DNA of 64,000 nucleotides from Styela clava (lineage: Eukaryota; Chordata; Ascidiacea; Stolidobranchia; Styelidae): contig NC_135261.1 of the NCBI RefSeq assembly GCF_964204865.1, positions 8,122,001 through 8,186,000 on the forward strand. The letters are read 5' to 3'. Below, one piece after another: positions 35,746 through 48,357 of the stretch. The notes beneath the pieces are model-generated. The model worked only from the letters and a program-made list of their open reading frames with translations. It did not search any database and was not told where the DNA came from. How positions within the stretch are numbered: the first letter of the stretch is position 1; every line of letters starts with the position of its first letter. A program made the translations under genes and the position numbers.

Positions 35746-36134
35746 ACAAGAGCTGGATATTTCAATGAAATAGAAAATGTCAGATTTACCTGTATCCAGC
35801 TCTGTGTAAATATCTCATCCCAACCCCACCGCAATTTAAAAAAAATGACTAACTCAAATTGTACAAGGACAAGAAAATGGCAAAATCATCGCTGTTGAAA
35901 GTGGGATTGATAATTACTCCTCATTCTTATTCCTATCTACAAACTAATAACTATACGGCGTCTTAAACACCTATTTGGAAACCCAGCGACAAGCAATTTT
36001 TATATCTAATTTGACGAAGTTTATTTAGCGCCGGCCTGGTCTGTTGAAATGGTCGAATCGGTCTCTATATATTCTAACCTGCTTAGAATTAGCTTTCAGT
36101 AACCAAACCTGGTTTTATTTTGCACGGGCGGTAT

Positions 36135-36494
36135 CCCCCTGCACCAACTCAAATATTGAAGTCTTGAGTCTGTTCAAGAGTGCTGTACTACTCTCTTGAT
36201 GAAGTTTAAAGCTGGCCAGAGAAGAAAGGCAACATCTACGAGGCATTGATTATTCGCTGTATAATTAAGGTTTTAAATCTAACCTAAACTAGCAGAATAG
36301 TCTAACTTGATTCTCCCCCTGCACCAACTCAAATATTGAAGTCTTGAGTCTGTTCAAGAGTGCTGTACTACTCTCTTGATGAAGTTTAAAGCTGGCCAGA
36401 GAAGAAAGGCAACATCTACGAGGCATTGATTATTCGCTGTATAATTAAGGTTTTAAATCTAACCTAAACTAGCAGAATAGTCTAACTTGATTCT
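36135..36494 (+). repeat. Two perfect 180-bp tandem monomers at the LINE 5' end
   Basis: The 180 bases from CCCCCTGCACCAACTC (36135) recur without a difference that I can see from 36315. The second copy runs into the ORF1 leader. Position just upstream of ORF1 recalls the promoter monomers of mouse and some invertebrate LINEs. Perfect identity implies a recent duplication or an active source. Confidence 0.85.
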
Positions 36495-36548
36495 TCGCTG
36501 CCTATTTTAACATCAATTCCAGCGTATATCTCAAACATCCACAACAAC

Positions 36549-37496
36549 ATGGCTTCGATCAATAATACCACCAAACCAAAGCCTAAGCAACGCCTGAGTA
36601 GAAGTCTTCCCGATCCAGGCCTTTCACCAATTGGATCTGTATTGCAACAACAGAAGGAACACTCTAACTTCCAGATAAACCTACAGGAGGCAATACAAAC
36701 AAACATCATGAACCAGTTACCATCCCTAATTGCCAAATGCTTAACAGAAAACTTCAGCTCTGCAAACTTTTCATCAGAATACCTACCAATGAGTCCAGGT
36801 CTAAAAGAATGCATGGAGGAACAGATGATATCTCTGAAAGAAATTAAACAAGACCTTGCTTCTATCAGAGAATCACAAAGCTTCCAATCTGAGAAATATG
36901 ACGAAGTTATTGCAAAGCAAAAAGTTACAGATGAGAAACTTACTCTTTATAGCAAAAAAATACGAGATCTCGAAGAGTTAGTTTACGATCTTGAAGATGA
37001 GTTATTTTATGTCACAGAAAAAATAGAAGAACATGAACGTCGATCTAGGATGGATAACCTAGAATTTCATGGCATTCCATCAACCGAAAATGAAGATACT
37101 GATGAACTAGTAACACAAATCGGAAAAATTATCCATGTAGACATAAAGCCTTCAGACATCTCCGTAACACACCGCTGTCCAACAAGGAATACCAACATCC
37201 ATAAACCAATTGTAGCGAAATTCACAAACCGCAAAATCCGAGCCAAGATACTCAAAAATCGAAACTTGATCAAAACCTCTAACAATACAACATCTATAAG
37301 AGACTTGTCAAAGGTGTTCGTGGTTGAAAACCTAACCGAAAGAAATAAAAACTTATTTTACCAAGCGAAGGTCCTCAAGAAGCGATGTGGTTACGCCTTT
37401 CTGTGGACATCAAATGGCAAGATATTGATTAAAAAGAACAAAGACACGAACACTCTGTCCATAACTGATGAAGACGATCTGGATAAAATAAGATAA
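36549..37496 (+). CDS. LINE ORF1 protein, coiled-coil RNA-binding
   Basis: 315 aa from ATG 36549. A basic N-terminus is followed by a long heptad-rich helix (about 90-165: LKEIKQDLASIRE, KKIRDLEELVYDLEDELFY). A middle domain begins RRSRMDNLEFHGIP and continues with DISVTHRCPT and IVAKFTNRKIRAKIL. This order (coiled coil, then an RRM-like and C-terminal domain) is that of L1-type/transposase_22 ORF1 proteins, which trimerise and coat the element RNA. No internal stop. Confidence 0.8.
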   Translation: MASINNTTKPKPKQRLSRSLPDPGLSPIGSVLQQQKEHSNFQINLQEAIQTNIMNQLPSLIAKCLTENFSSANFSSEYLPMSPGLKECMEEQMISLKEIKQDLASIRESQSFQSEKYDEVIAKQKVTDEKLTLYSKKIRDLEELVYDLEDELFYVTEKIEEHERRSRMDNLEFHGIPSTENEDTDELVTQIGKIIHVDIKPSDISVTHRCPTRNTNIHKPIVAKFTNRKIRAKILKNRNLIKTSNNTTSIRDLSKVFVVENLTERNKNLFYQAKVLKKRCGYAFLWTSNGKILIKKNKDTNTLSITDEDDLDKIR

Positions 37497-37652
37497 GTCC
37501 AATGATTTTTCCACTGCTATACTTAAGTAAATTATTAATTCCCCTTATGACCTATTTAAGAACCTTCAGTATCTTTTGGAAAATTTCAAGCTATGACATT
37601 CCCCCCATCGCACTAGCCTATTTGATCACAATCTATTACATGTTCTTTAAAA

Positions 37653-40600
37653 TTGTATCCATTATCATCACCTATCTATGACCTAAACAGTGATCCCAAC
37701 CCAAACTGGGAATCTATCAACTTTCACCCTGAAATTTCTTCTACCCCAAGTCAATATCTTGAAATATCTGATATCAACAGGGTAACGTCAAGTTTTCTAC
37801 CTTCAGAGTTCATCATTTTGCACCTTAATATTAGATCATTACCTAAATATTCTGATAATTTAGTTGAATTGATTTCCAATTTTTGTACTCCACCTCAAAT
37901 CATCGCCTTAAGCGAGACCAGGATCATAAGTGACAGTGTTGCGAATGTTAATATCCCTGGGTACACCTTCATACATGCTCCATCCCCAACTCGAGCAGGC
38001 GGTGTTGGTTTTTATATTGATAGCAATTTAAATTATCATGCATGCTCTAAACTCGGCTTAGAATTTCCTAACTGCGAAGACATTTGGATTGAATTAAAGA
38101 ACTTCCAACCAACCTCAAAAATTCAAAATCTTGTTGTTGGTGTAATATATAGGCATCCCAAAAATAATATTCCAGCGTTCACCACAGCAATGTCCTGTCT
38201 ATTCGAGAAGCTGACAATGGCTAAAAAGCAATTTATAATATTAGGTGATTTCAATTTAAATCTTCTTGATTCTCATAACAATCTCACTACCAAGTATTTA
38301 GACATGCTCATGACTAATTTTATATGCCCGCTCATTACCAAACCAACCAGAGTTACCTCGACCTCTCACACCCTTATAGACCATATTTACACCAATACCG
38401 TAAATTTCTGCAATTCATCATTTATTTTGCTCAGTGATCTCACTGACCACTTTCCCGTAATGTGCACAATATCAGCAACTACTGGCAATATAAAGACAAA
38501 CACTCGCATGAAACGTGACATGACTAAATTTTGTGTTGACCTGTTCAGATTGGAGGTTGAGTCGATCTGTAACAATTATACTAGTATTAGCATACATGAG
38601 GAAAACTTCAATAGCTCATTCGATCTTTTTCTTAGTCACTTCAAATGGTTGATTAATAAACATGCTCCATTAAGACCATTTTCGCGTAGAGAAAATAAAC
38701 TTTACTCTAAACCGTGGATTACTAAAGGAATTCGTAAGTCCATCAAACATAAAAACAATATGTTTAGAAAAAAATTCTTAAAGGGAAACTCATCCCAGCG
38801 TCTCCACTTCAAAAAATACAAGAACATTTTGACGCACTTGCAGAGAAAATCAAAACAAATGTATTACCATAATATCCTTGAAAACAACAGAGGGGATGTG
38901 AAGCACACTTGGAAAACTATCAATGACATTATTAAAGTTAGGTCCAAAAATGAATCCATCGTCTCTGAATTGGAGCTTGAAAATGGTGCCACAGTTTCCG
39001 ACCCCGCCAGAATATCCGCCGAATTCAATAAATTCTTTTCATCTGTAGGAAAGAAACTTGCTGACAATATTCCACATAGCAAGAAATCTTTCAAAGCTTT
39101 CTTGAGTGCTCCCTCACAGCACTCTTTTTTTCTGGAGCAAACGACACCTTCCGAGGTTCACCAAATAATATTGAACCTGAAAAAGGGCAAAGCAGTTGGA
39201 CATGATGGTATTTCCCCGTTTTTCTTAAAAATAGTTGCAGATATTATTTCTCCAGAACTGAGTCACTTTTTTAATTTATCATTCAATTATGGTATTTTCC
39301 CCTCCTCATTAAAGATTGCCAGGGTTATACCAATCTTCAAAAGCGGCAACAAAAATAATCCCTCTAATTATCGGCCAATTTCCATTCTATCTTCAATTGG
39401 TCTTATTCTGGAAAAGTTAATATACAAGAGAATGCTAATTTTTTGTACCAAATTCAACTTGATCAATAAATGCCAATTCGGATTCCAACCCGACCACTCT
39501 ACTAGCCATGCCATCCTAGACTTAACATCATATATTTATGACAAAATAGATAAATGTGAGTTTGTCTGCTGTGCTTTCCTTGATCTAAAGAAAGCCTTTG
39601 ACACGGTGGACCACAAAATTCTTATTCAAAAGTTGCAACATTATGGTTTCAGAGGTAATGTAAGCAAACTACTAGCTAATTACCTGAGTGGTCGTTTTCA
39701 ATTTGTTGAATTAGGTTCTCATAAGTCCCCAATGTTGCCCATTCAGTGCGGAATTGTCCAGGGTTCAATTATCGGGCCTTTGGCTTTTTTACTCTCTGTA
39801 AATGACTTGTCGAACTGCTCTAATCTTCTAACCAAGCTCTTCGCCGATGATGCCTGCCTGCTTGCTAGTGGAAAAGACTTGACCACACTCCAACACACTG
39901 TAAACTCAGAAATAAATAAAATATATGAGTGGATGTTATGCAACAAACTTACTGTAAATGTCGAAAAATCTAAAGTCATGGTTTTCAGCCGAAAATCGCT
40001 AACAACACATGCCAACATTCTAATCAAAATCAGGGGGGTTGCCTTGGAAGTCGTCCAATCCTATATATATCTCGGGCTCCATATAGATAATAATTTAAAA
40101 TGGAACACCCATACTATCGAATTACATAAGAAATTGTCGAGATCGGTTGGGATATTGGGAAAACTCAGACATTATGTCCAGGATGCCACCCTGCGAACTG
40201 TCTACTTTGCTCTCTTTCAATCCCACATACAATATGCCATAACCGCTTGGGGCTCAGCAGCGCAAACTAACATTCATAAATTGGAGATCTTACAGAATAA
40301 AGCTGTTAGAACCCTCTCTAGAGCATCTATTCGTACAAACCTAAACACCCTATACCATAAAACAAGGGTGTTAAAACTATCTGACATTCACACTCTAGAG
40401 ATCTCCAAAGTTATGCACCAATTTCAAAACAACCACTTGCCCACAGCTTTCGACAATTATTTTGTTTCGCTTACCTCTGTGCATGAACACAACACTCGCT
40501 CTTCAACCAAGTCCAATTTTTTCGTACCTCGCTTTTCACTGAGCAAATCTCAAAATTCCCTGAAATACAAAGGTGTCATAATATGGAATAGTATTCCACA

Positions 40601-40694
40601 AAGTTTACGTGAAAGCACATATGTCTCTTTTAAAATAAAATATAAGAAGGTCATGCTTTCATCTTACCTGTCTCGGGTCACCACATCTGTTTGA
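37653..40694 (+). CDS. LINE ORF2: AP endonuclease plus reverse transcriptase
   Basis: An open frame of about 1013 codons. The endonuclease is at about 53-270: HLNIRSL (N59), ALSETR (E88), ILGDFN (D199, N201), LIDHIYT (D243, H244), TDHF (D265, H266), so the apurinic-type catalytic set is present. The reverse transcriptase spans about 500-770: RVIPIFKSGN, NYRPISILS, FLDLKKAFDTVDH, QGSIIGPLAF and the catalytic FADD at about 730-733. A C-terminal region with W and H residues follows (HNTRSS, WNSIPQSLR). The frame opens with TTG; there is no ATG in frame before the endonuclease (first Met at about residue 180), so initiation must be by non-AUG start, reinitiation or a recoding event, or a base has changed. 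It is otherwise undamaged and could be active. Confidence 0.9.
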   Translation: MYPLSSPIYDLNSDPNPNWESINFHPEISSTPSQYLEISDINRVTSSFLPSEFIILHLNIRSLPKYSDNLVELISNFCTPPQIIALSETRIISDSVANVNIPGYTFIHAPSPTRAGGVGFYIDSNLNYHACSKLGLEFPNCEDIWIELKNFQPTSKIQNLVVGVIYRHPKNNIPAFTTAMSCLFEKLTMAKKQFIILGDFNLNLLDSHNNLTTKYLDMLMTNFICPLITKPTRVTSTSHTLIDHIYTNTVNFCNSSFILLSDLTDHFPVMCTISATTGNIKTNTRMKRDMTKFCVDLFRLEVESICNNYTSISIHEENFNSSFDLFLSHFKWLINKHAPLRPFSRRENKLYSKPWITKGIRKSIKHKNNMFRKKFLKGNSSQRLHFKKYKNILTHLQRKSKQMYYHNILENNRGDVKHTWKTINDIIKVRSKNESIVSELELENGATVSDPARISAEFNKFFSSVGKKLADNIPHSKKSFKAFLSAPSQHSFFLEQTTPSEVHQIILNLKKGKAVGHDGISPFFLKIVADIISPELSHFFNLSFNYGIFPSSLKIARVIPIFKSGNKNNPSNYRPISILSSIGLILEKLIYKRMLIFCTKFNLINKCQFGFQPDHSTSHAILDLTSYIYDKIDKCEFVCCAFLDLKKAFDTVDHKILIQKLQHYGFRGNVSKLLANYLSGRFQFVELGSHKSPMLPIQCGIVQGSIIGPLAFLLSVNDLSNCSNLLTKLFADDACLLASGKDLTTLQHTVNSEINKIYEWMLCNKLTVNVEKSKVMVFSRKSLTTHANILIKIRGVALEVVQSYIYLGLHIDNNLKWNTHTIELHKKLSRSVGILGKLRHYVQDATLRTVYFALFQSHIQYAITAWGSAAQTNIHKLEILQNKAVRTLSRASIRTNLNTLYHKTRVLKLSDIHTLEISKVMHQFQNNHLPTAFDNYFVSLTSVHEHNTRSSTKSNFFVPRFSLSKSQNSLKYKGVIIWNSIPQSLRESTYVSFKIKYKKVMLSSYLSRVTTSV

Positions 40695-41998
40695 TGTGCT
40701 GACACCCTCCACCCCTTGTCATTGTCAGCTCAACACTTGACTTCCCCAAAATCCACAGTAACTGAAATAGATAGAGACTCTGTAAATATTGAACTTGTTA
40801 TTTCCCCCACCGTGTCAGTGCACAGCCATGTGCCACTCATACAATAACCAAACTATTTATCTTGCCAACATCAGGCTCAGACGGGTTATCTTGGATCCAA
40901 ACCATACCGGTAGTCTATACCGGTGGGTCACTTCACCCATGATCCATAATTTTGGTCTCAGATTGTGTACAAATACTTAGCTATCCTTTATGTCTTTGTC
41001 AAGTGCCAGTATACTCACCAATTTCATAATTTTAATGATATTGCAACTTACTAAATTTATGTCTTTTCCATATACTGTTTGCTTGGGTATCGATACCGTA
41101 AAGTGTTTACTGCATTCATGTTTTCAATGATGGACTAAAATTTTCTAATATACTAGTTTCTTTATGTACATATTTTGTCTAACTAGCAATACTATTTACT
41201 TCCACATTTATTTATTTTGTCGATTATTTTCAATCGCCAATTAAATTTTATTATTTTTTACCTTTAACCGTCAGGTTGGGTCCTTAGGCTCTTCCCTCTT
41301 CACACGACGTCTCCGGCACCAAAGCACCTTACCACTATACTTCCACTTGTTTACACACTCTCGTATCCCTAACTGCGACAAACAAAACTATTTTATAATA
41401 ATATAAATATGCCAAGTTATCGGCTTCCCCTCGCGGGATAAATATGAATTCAAGCTCAACTCAGGCAGTGTCTGTATTCCGCAGTATAAGATTTCGCTGA
41501 CGTTGCCATGGTTACTAACAAGACGGTGCTCGGAGTCGTTATCCGTTTCTCCTTGGATCGGGTGTCTTTTGGGTATGCAGGTCGCCTCGACTTACTTTAA
41601 CGTAAACCTGTTCTAATATTTATTGTTTGTTTGATTTATATATTACTGTTATTTATCTATTACTGTTAGACTTGTCATGGGTGTCGCTGCTCGATCACCA
41701 GTCTTGGTGTCTCGCGCCTCCCTTCGCCCTAAAGTACCATATTTCCTATTTCTTGTATTGTGTATTCACATTGTGTGCTTTAGAATGGTGAAAAAATAAA
41801 TTACTGATTACTGATTACATAGAAGACGACTTTGCTTTGGCGAGCAGTTGGTCTAATCGTTTTCAGTTTCAAATTCCAATGTTTCACCACCATCATGTTT
41901 CTACATGGTTTCGGAGTCTAAATAAAAAATGTGCACTGCAATTTGTGTGCTATAATGCTAACGTACTCATCAACTACCATTCGCCCTAGTCTAATCTA

Positions 41999-42026
41999 CC
42001 TTACCAGCAGCTTGGCGCTGGTAAGG
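41999..42026. other. Perfect 10-bp stem hairpin
   Basis: CCTTACCAGC and GCTGGTAAGG are exact complements separated by eight bases, in a stretch with no gene just after the LINE. Function unknown; possible remnant of a small foldback repeat. Confidence 0.4.
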
Positions 42027-44043
42027 AAGGCTTTGCAACATTGACTCGGGCTTCAACAAGCAGAACCCCCAGTCACTATTAAACATACCAAGACTTACGT
42101 CTCTGAGTGAAATAGTGGCCAATGGTTTTCAAATAAATCCGAATATCGAAATAATCAGATCAAATGATTCAAAAACTTTCTCAGACCATTTTTTTGATAT
42201 ATTTAAAATGTATTGCCATTTATTGCATTAGAAAAGCTCCTTCCGATGTCTTTCGTCTGCTTTGTCCTTCAATTTGTAGGCATTCATTCTGTACCATGGC
42301 CTAACATGCAAAGGGAAAAACTAAAGCTTCATCCAAATATGAGTGACCACAAGAAGCTATGCTTCAGAAGAGAACGCAAGCTCACGTATCATGTGAATAA
42401 GTGTTCCATATGGGCTACCGATTATATTTAGGAGGCGTTGAAGCTTAATTCTCTAAGAGAGAACCAAATCAGTATAAATTTACGGTCAAATTTAAGGAGC
42501 AAATTTTGCAAGATTCCAGAGATACTGCTAAATAAAAGTCACATTACTAATTAAGCATAGATAGGCTTAGGCATTGAATCGAGAAAACATGATTAATTCA
42601 CCTATTAGCCTACGCCACTTTCAGTTATTGTCCATATTTGGTCCTGGACAGCCACAAAAAGTAGTCCACGAGTTATTATTGCGTGGAACGAAACAACAGA
42701 ATTGTAAACAACATGATGCGCAACTCCGGCATTTTTGTCCGAAGATCGTATTCGATAGCACGCTCCAATGCACATACTTGACGAGACGAAAAGAAGCGGA
42801 TGTGTGCTGCTTTCAAGGCGTAGCACGAATGGTGTTCGTGCCTGCTTTGACAGTTGTTGTCGATTTTAATGATATTTTTGAAAGTTGGGGTAAAAAGAAA
42901 TCAGTAAAAGGTAAGGTGAATACCATTGTTGTATATCACACCCGGGCATCGCACTGTTAAGTACATGTGGGAAAGCCAGCCTTTGTCAAATACTACGAAG
43001 TTATTAATTCAGTACGGTACGTAGTTGCCCATTTGCCGAAATTACATATTTACTTACCCGTTATGGTTTCAAATAGTTCATGCACCTCCAGTTAGATTTT
43101 TTTAATCAGTGAGGATATATACTCATTATTGATTGCTGCTCATTGTAACATACTATTACGCATTCACTTTTATTTGCGTATTGAATCAAAGTGTTAACAA
43201 GTTCACCTAACATTTCACTCACACCGGTCTATATTGTATAGTCTGATTTCTCAAGTATTTGGAGCCACGAATGCTTGTAATTTTCTGATTAAACCCTTTT
43301 ATTAGTTGGTTTATATACCAAATTCAGTAAAATATTTTTTAAATAAAACATGAGATATTGGATTTATTAGCTTTTCCATTCTGAATCATATAGACTGCTT
43401 TATTTATTCTTAACGAAAATTAATAAATCTCCTCTCTTTCTTCAGATGTGAAAGTTGTGGACAAACCTGTCTAAGCATTGTGAGACTCTTGCAGCACAAG
43501 AGGCAATAGCAGAAATAGTAAGTATATCAATCAAGAAATTAAGCCGACATAAAGCAAAACTTTCAACTATTCGTCTAATCTCAATTTCCTATTATTTTAT
43601 TCAAGGGACAACTATAGCAGACGGGGAGATATCAGAAGTCTGGCGACATATCAGTGACAGTGTGATTCCAAGAAATATAATGCAATTGAAAATAGAAATT
43701 TGCAATAGAAAAACAACCTATGGAGGCATGCAAAGACATTTGACCCTCCGGTAGAGTTGTGTATGGCCCCCACATCCTGCAGGGCTTGAGGAAAATAACT
43801 AAAAATTCCAAAGCGTAAGATTGCTTAAGCGGTCTTATTTGTAAAAAGGCACAAAACACGCCAGACATACTTAAAACAGCTTTGGAAATGAGGATTACGG
43901 GTACCTCACTGCACCTGTGTTATATTTGGTTCATCAACTATACTATAGAAGAAATAGTACTATAGAAGAAATTCCGGAAGGGGTATAATCATCATTCATG
44001 ATAAAATACTATCATATATTTTTTGAACAACTTCAATCTAGAC

Positions 44044-45227
44044 CAGGGATCTCAAACTCGCGGCCCCAGAGAACTTCCAGTGCGGCCCTCGATTAACAAT
44101 AATTGTAATAGTATTTTGGAAGTTTTTTTTTTTATCTAAATGTAATAGATTTTTCAAACCTTCTAAAGTGAAATTGATTATTTACACAGAAAACTATTCA
44201 CTGAAAGTAGTTTTGGAATATCGATTTTTTTTGTCCACATTTTGACCCAATTAAGAATACACATCAAGCTAGCAAAAGAATACTTGAATAAAACACTTGA
44301 GTAATTAAATTAAACGCAAAGTACATGAAGAAGGTGGCATTTTCGAAGAAAATGGGAGTTGTAACATTTCTGCTCTTCACAAAATTCTGAAGCACATTGT
44401 TTAATTTGTCATATTTCCATCAATACAATCAAAAAACACAATAAGCTCAGCAGTCAATATGACAAATTCGAAGACCAACTTCGAACAGAAAATTTCCATG
44501 TGTTTGTATATTAATATAATTATACAACGACTTAGTTACTAAAAATCAATATCAATAATAATTCAAGCAATCCTATGCCACGCAATGTAGTGCGAAATGT
44601 CTTGTCGAAAAAATCTGTCATTTGTTTTTTTACTGATCTATACTTGAAATGATAAAAGTAACTTTTTTGCATTACTGGAATTAATTAAACATTCGTAAAG
44701 ATCCAGATAAACCCATGATCATGTGGCCTCGTTAGTTAGAGTTGGTACTATAAAATCATTTCAGACTGGCCTTAGTATGCTGGTGACACAAAAAAGATGC
44801 CAAACGCCAGGACAAATGTAATTATTAAAACATTGAGTTTATACTGTAGTATTTTTGTTAATTTTAGGTTCATATATTTAGATTAAGTTATTTTTAGTGT
44901 ATGTATTATTCTTTCCTTATTCAAAGCTTGTTCAAAAATGATTTTGATGGTTGTACATAGAATTTTACGATTTTTTATAATAAATACTGTAACTTGCAAA
45001 TGTTGCAATAATAGTGGAATGCAAATATTAATATGTAATTGCATTTGAAATTGAAGAAAATAATAAAACTTAATCCAACTGTTTAGTTGCATCACAATAT
45101 ATGTCACAAATTAAAACTATCTTAAAAATATCTTTTAAGTATACATTATCAAAAACTGTTTGCGGCTCTTTTTACAATTTTCAAAATGCAATGCGGCTCT
45201 CGAAAACCCATGAGTTTGACACCACTG
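44044..45227. mobile_element. hAT-like element, 1.2 kb, no transposase
   Basis: Left end CAGGGATCTCAAACTC, complement of right end CAGTGGTGTCAAACTC. Flanks ATCTAGAC and ATCTATTC share six of eight bases. GCGGCC and GCGGCTC motifs lie inside both ends. Interior is AT-rich with no long frame. Confidence 0.65.
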
Positions 45228-48074
45228 ATCTATTCTAGACGATTCAAGCATTGCTTTGGGAGATTATATCACTTCAATTAAATTGAAATAATCTCGCTAT
45301 ATTAAATACAAAATCGTTGCTATCATAAAGGTAAACCAATTCAGCCACTCGAAATATATTGGCCTTCACAAAGCAATGGAGGCAAAATTGAGAGTTCATG
45401 AGCTATGAACATTTGTCTTTTTCTTTGTCTTGAACTTTCCATACTCCACAGCCCCTATTAATTTTTTTTAATTTTAATTACCATGTGATGGTCATACATA
45501 TCTTTAACTTGTATTTTCTGTCATGATGTATTATCTCAATGTGCCAAACTATTAATTAGTGTGCATATTTTGCTTCCAGATGACATAAATGTATTGTCAT
45601 GTTTATTACCTCAGCTTGGAGTATTGACAAGAAAAAGGTGCCAGTAAATTAGGTAAAAAAATTTTCAACTCATTGTTATAATCAGAATTCACAATCAATA
45701 GGAATTATAAACAGCCAACAATCAGTGAGAATTATATGCGAAATCCCTCAGAATAAATTTGTCTAAAATCGGAGGAAGGCAAAAAATATAGGTAGTTTCC
45801 ATCCACACAAGCATTTCAAGGAGACTTGCTCGAGCCAAACTAAATGAGCATCGTCAGGTGATTGGTAAGGCTGCAAGTTGAATTCAGCCCTGCAACCTCC
45901 TGCATAGAAGATAATATTAATTAGTGGGCTATGAGCTAAATTCCTAAATTTAAACAAACCTCTATGATGCATTATGTACCAGCAATGTTACCTACGATTA
46001 ACTGAATATGTAATATGTCTAATAAATTCACCTACAAAAGCAAGTTCGATAGGTGCAAACTTTGTGTTATGGAATTGTATCGCAGCACAGTTTTGTATGA
46101 CACCCTCTTTAAATGAAATTTCAATGATTAAGCGCAAACATTAAAATTACTAACTTTGAACTTTGTCATTATCTGCAAAATGTTCCACACAAATCTTTCC
46201 GCTATCGCGTTTGTAATCTTCTCTGATAAAAAAAAACGTCTATGATGTCCAGAATTGCTCTTTACAGCTTGCCTGTTATTCCAGCTTTCCAAGTAAGCAA
46301 AACTTCTTAGATATAGAGATTATTTTGTTTCGTTACAGGCGCAAAAAGGCAGGTACTACACGTAAAAAAAACGCCGAGTAGCAAAAGCGAGCGGAAAACG
46401 GACGCGAAAGGCGACGAGAAATATGTGCATTGGAGCGTATCATGAAATACAATGTTTTGCCTGTAGTCTTATGGAGTGACGTCAGAGTTGCCTATCATGT
46501 TGTTTAATGTCATTGATTAAACTAAATAGAAGTACAATCATCAATTTACACTGGCAAATGTATGCATCATGTACACGCCCATAAAGAGCAGATTATCATT
46601 AAAAAAAATTAATTTCTAAATTCCTATTATACGCGGACTGTTGTTCCCAACTCGACAGTGTTGACAATAGTATTCTGAACACCTAGTTAAATTCGTCAGT
46701 CGAACCTTATCTAGTCATTCATTGCTGACTAAGTGCAAATCGACAGACGAGAACAAAATTCCAGTACCATACTAGTGGCGAATCCTTTCAATCTTTCATT
46801 TTTGTGCCCTTTGCTCTTCGCCTGATGGCTCTGGTTCTATATCGTGAAAAAATCGTATATATATAAGTATTACAACCTTACTTTGTACTTTGTCATTCAG
46901 ATTGAAATTCATTATATCAAATCATGGGCATATTATATCATAATGGAATATCTATTCAGTTCAGAATTTCCCAGTTGAAACTTTACTACTATATTTAACC
47001 TGGGACTATATATTTATTTTCAGTAGTTGCATTCTGATTCGTTGTTAGATGAGGAAGGTCCTTAGTACTATAGTAATATACATTTTAATTATATACAATA
47101 TTGCACTCCAAACTTATATTTCAGTATAGGTGTCTGGTGAACACTTCCTGTGAATAAAATATATATATAAGACTCGTTGTGGCTTGACCATGGTTTTAGG
47201 TATCATTGAATACAGTATTTTCTTCCATGTCTGATATCATCATTATAGTCCTGGAGTAAAATCAAATCATGCTAACCATAGTGTTCATTGTAAGTTAATT
47301 ACTCACAACCAATTCTAAAACAAATCTTTCAAGTTGTACACCCCTATGGTTAACCCAGCACTAAATTATACTTTAACATTGTATTTGTGTTTTGGCCAAT
47401 TTTTTTTTTAACATCAATATTCTTCAACTTGATATATCTTACTAGCACTCATATTCGGGATTGTTTACAAATCATCATATGTTTATTCATGTATAACTTA
47501 TCTCACCAGTGGTGCTCTTTATATTCATATTTTATGAAAATGATGGACTTCATCTCTGCATAGTATTTGATGTAATTTTGTTATTACGATGACTGCTATT
47601 TATTTTGATTGACAAAATAATAAATCTCTCCCTCTCTCTCTTAGTCAGCTCGTGACAACACAAACAGACATGGCAGGAATTGCAAATTAGGTTTCAAGAT
47701 CGTCGTCCTTAACTGAATCTTTTTCGGCTTCTGTGAAACGTTTAGGACTCAGTTATCACTGCAATTATTAAATATTTAATAAGTATCACGCGTATGATGC
47801 AGGAGCAGATGCCAAATTAAAATGATTTTATGATTTAAACTTAAGTTCGAATTAGGTGAGAATATTTGCAAACTAATATTGATAAGATTTTTCAAATTTA
47901 TCCCGTCGAGAGAATAACCGACAGTACGAGTCTACGACCTATATTCATGACCAGAACTACAGTTTCTCGTCGGTTGCCATTTCAGCTAAATGCGTGTACC
48001 AGATGGAAAGCTATCTACAACCTGCTTCCGCCTGAACCACCTTCTACGAATGTCAGGAATTTATCAATGATACA

Positions 48075-48165
48075 GAACACGGATTCAAACTTACGAGTTC
48101 ACGCAAGGTAATAAGTGTTAGTAGTGAGCCGGATTGCATCCCTAACGCTGAGCACTGGGTACCCA
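48075..48165 (-). repeat. tRNA-derived SINE-like copy 3
   Basis: Read on the minus strand: GCTCAGCGTTAGGGATGC (A-box-like) and, about 55 bases later, GTTTGAATCCGTG (B-box-like), with TTACCTTGCGTG between. Matches copy 2 at 35662. Confidence 0.5.
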
Positions 48166-48357
48166 CGGTTGAGTGGAATAAACTCATGAAAGTCCTTTGA
48201 CATCTTTGAATAGCATGAATAGACGATTGCATTTTCTTTCGAATAGACAACCTCTCTGAGTTTGCAGCATGTTATATATATTACAGTGAAACAATAAAAT
48301 GAGTTGATAAATCATCACACTTGATCAAACACCTACTCAATTTCTATCAGTCTAATG

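Larger units (their letters stand above)
32994..36134. other. Intergenic, repeat rich
   Basis: Holds the long-inverted-repeat element (33489-34590), a cluster of GTACCGGTAC palindromes (34595-34644), dispersed repeat D (35112-35590) and a SINE-like copy (35662-35745). No supported gene. Confidence 0.5.
36135..41818 (+). mobile_element. Full-length two-ORF LINE (Jockey-superfamily, CR1/L2-like)
   Basis: Order: 180-bp monomers, ORF1 (36549-37496), 156-bp gap, ORF2 (frame open to 40694), 1.1 kb 3' region, AATAAA at 41795-41800, then a tail of ATTACTG repeats (41800-41818). A 3' end of short tandem repeats rather than poly(A) is typical of CR1/L2-type elements. Both long frames are free of stops. 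A target-site duplication is not apparent; the 5' boundary is placed at the first monomer by inference. Confidence 0.88.

Noticed and set aside
36482-36814. 110-codon minus-strand ORF with ATG
   Set aside because: Antisense shadow of LINE ORF1.
42574-42960. 128-codon plus-strand ORF
   Set aside because: No domain and low-information composition; no splice partners.
47866-48111. Plus-strand open frame ending in a good GTAATAAG donor, looked like a first exon
   Set aside because: Its end overlaps the minus-strand SINE-like copy, which supplies the donor-like sequence, and no following exon is seen.
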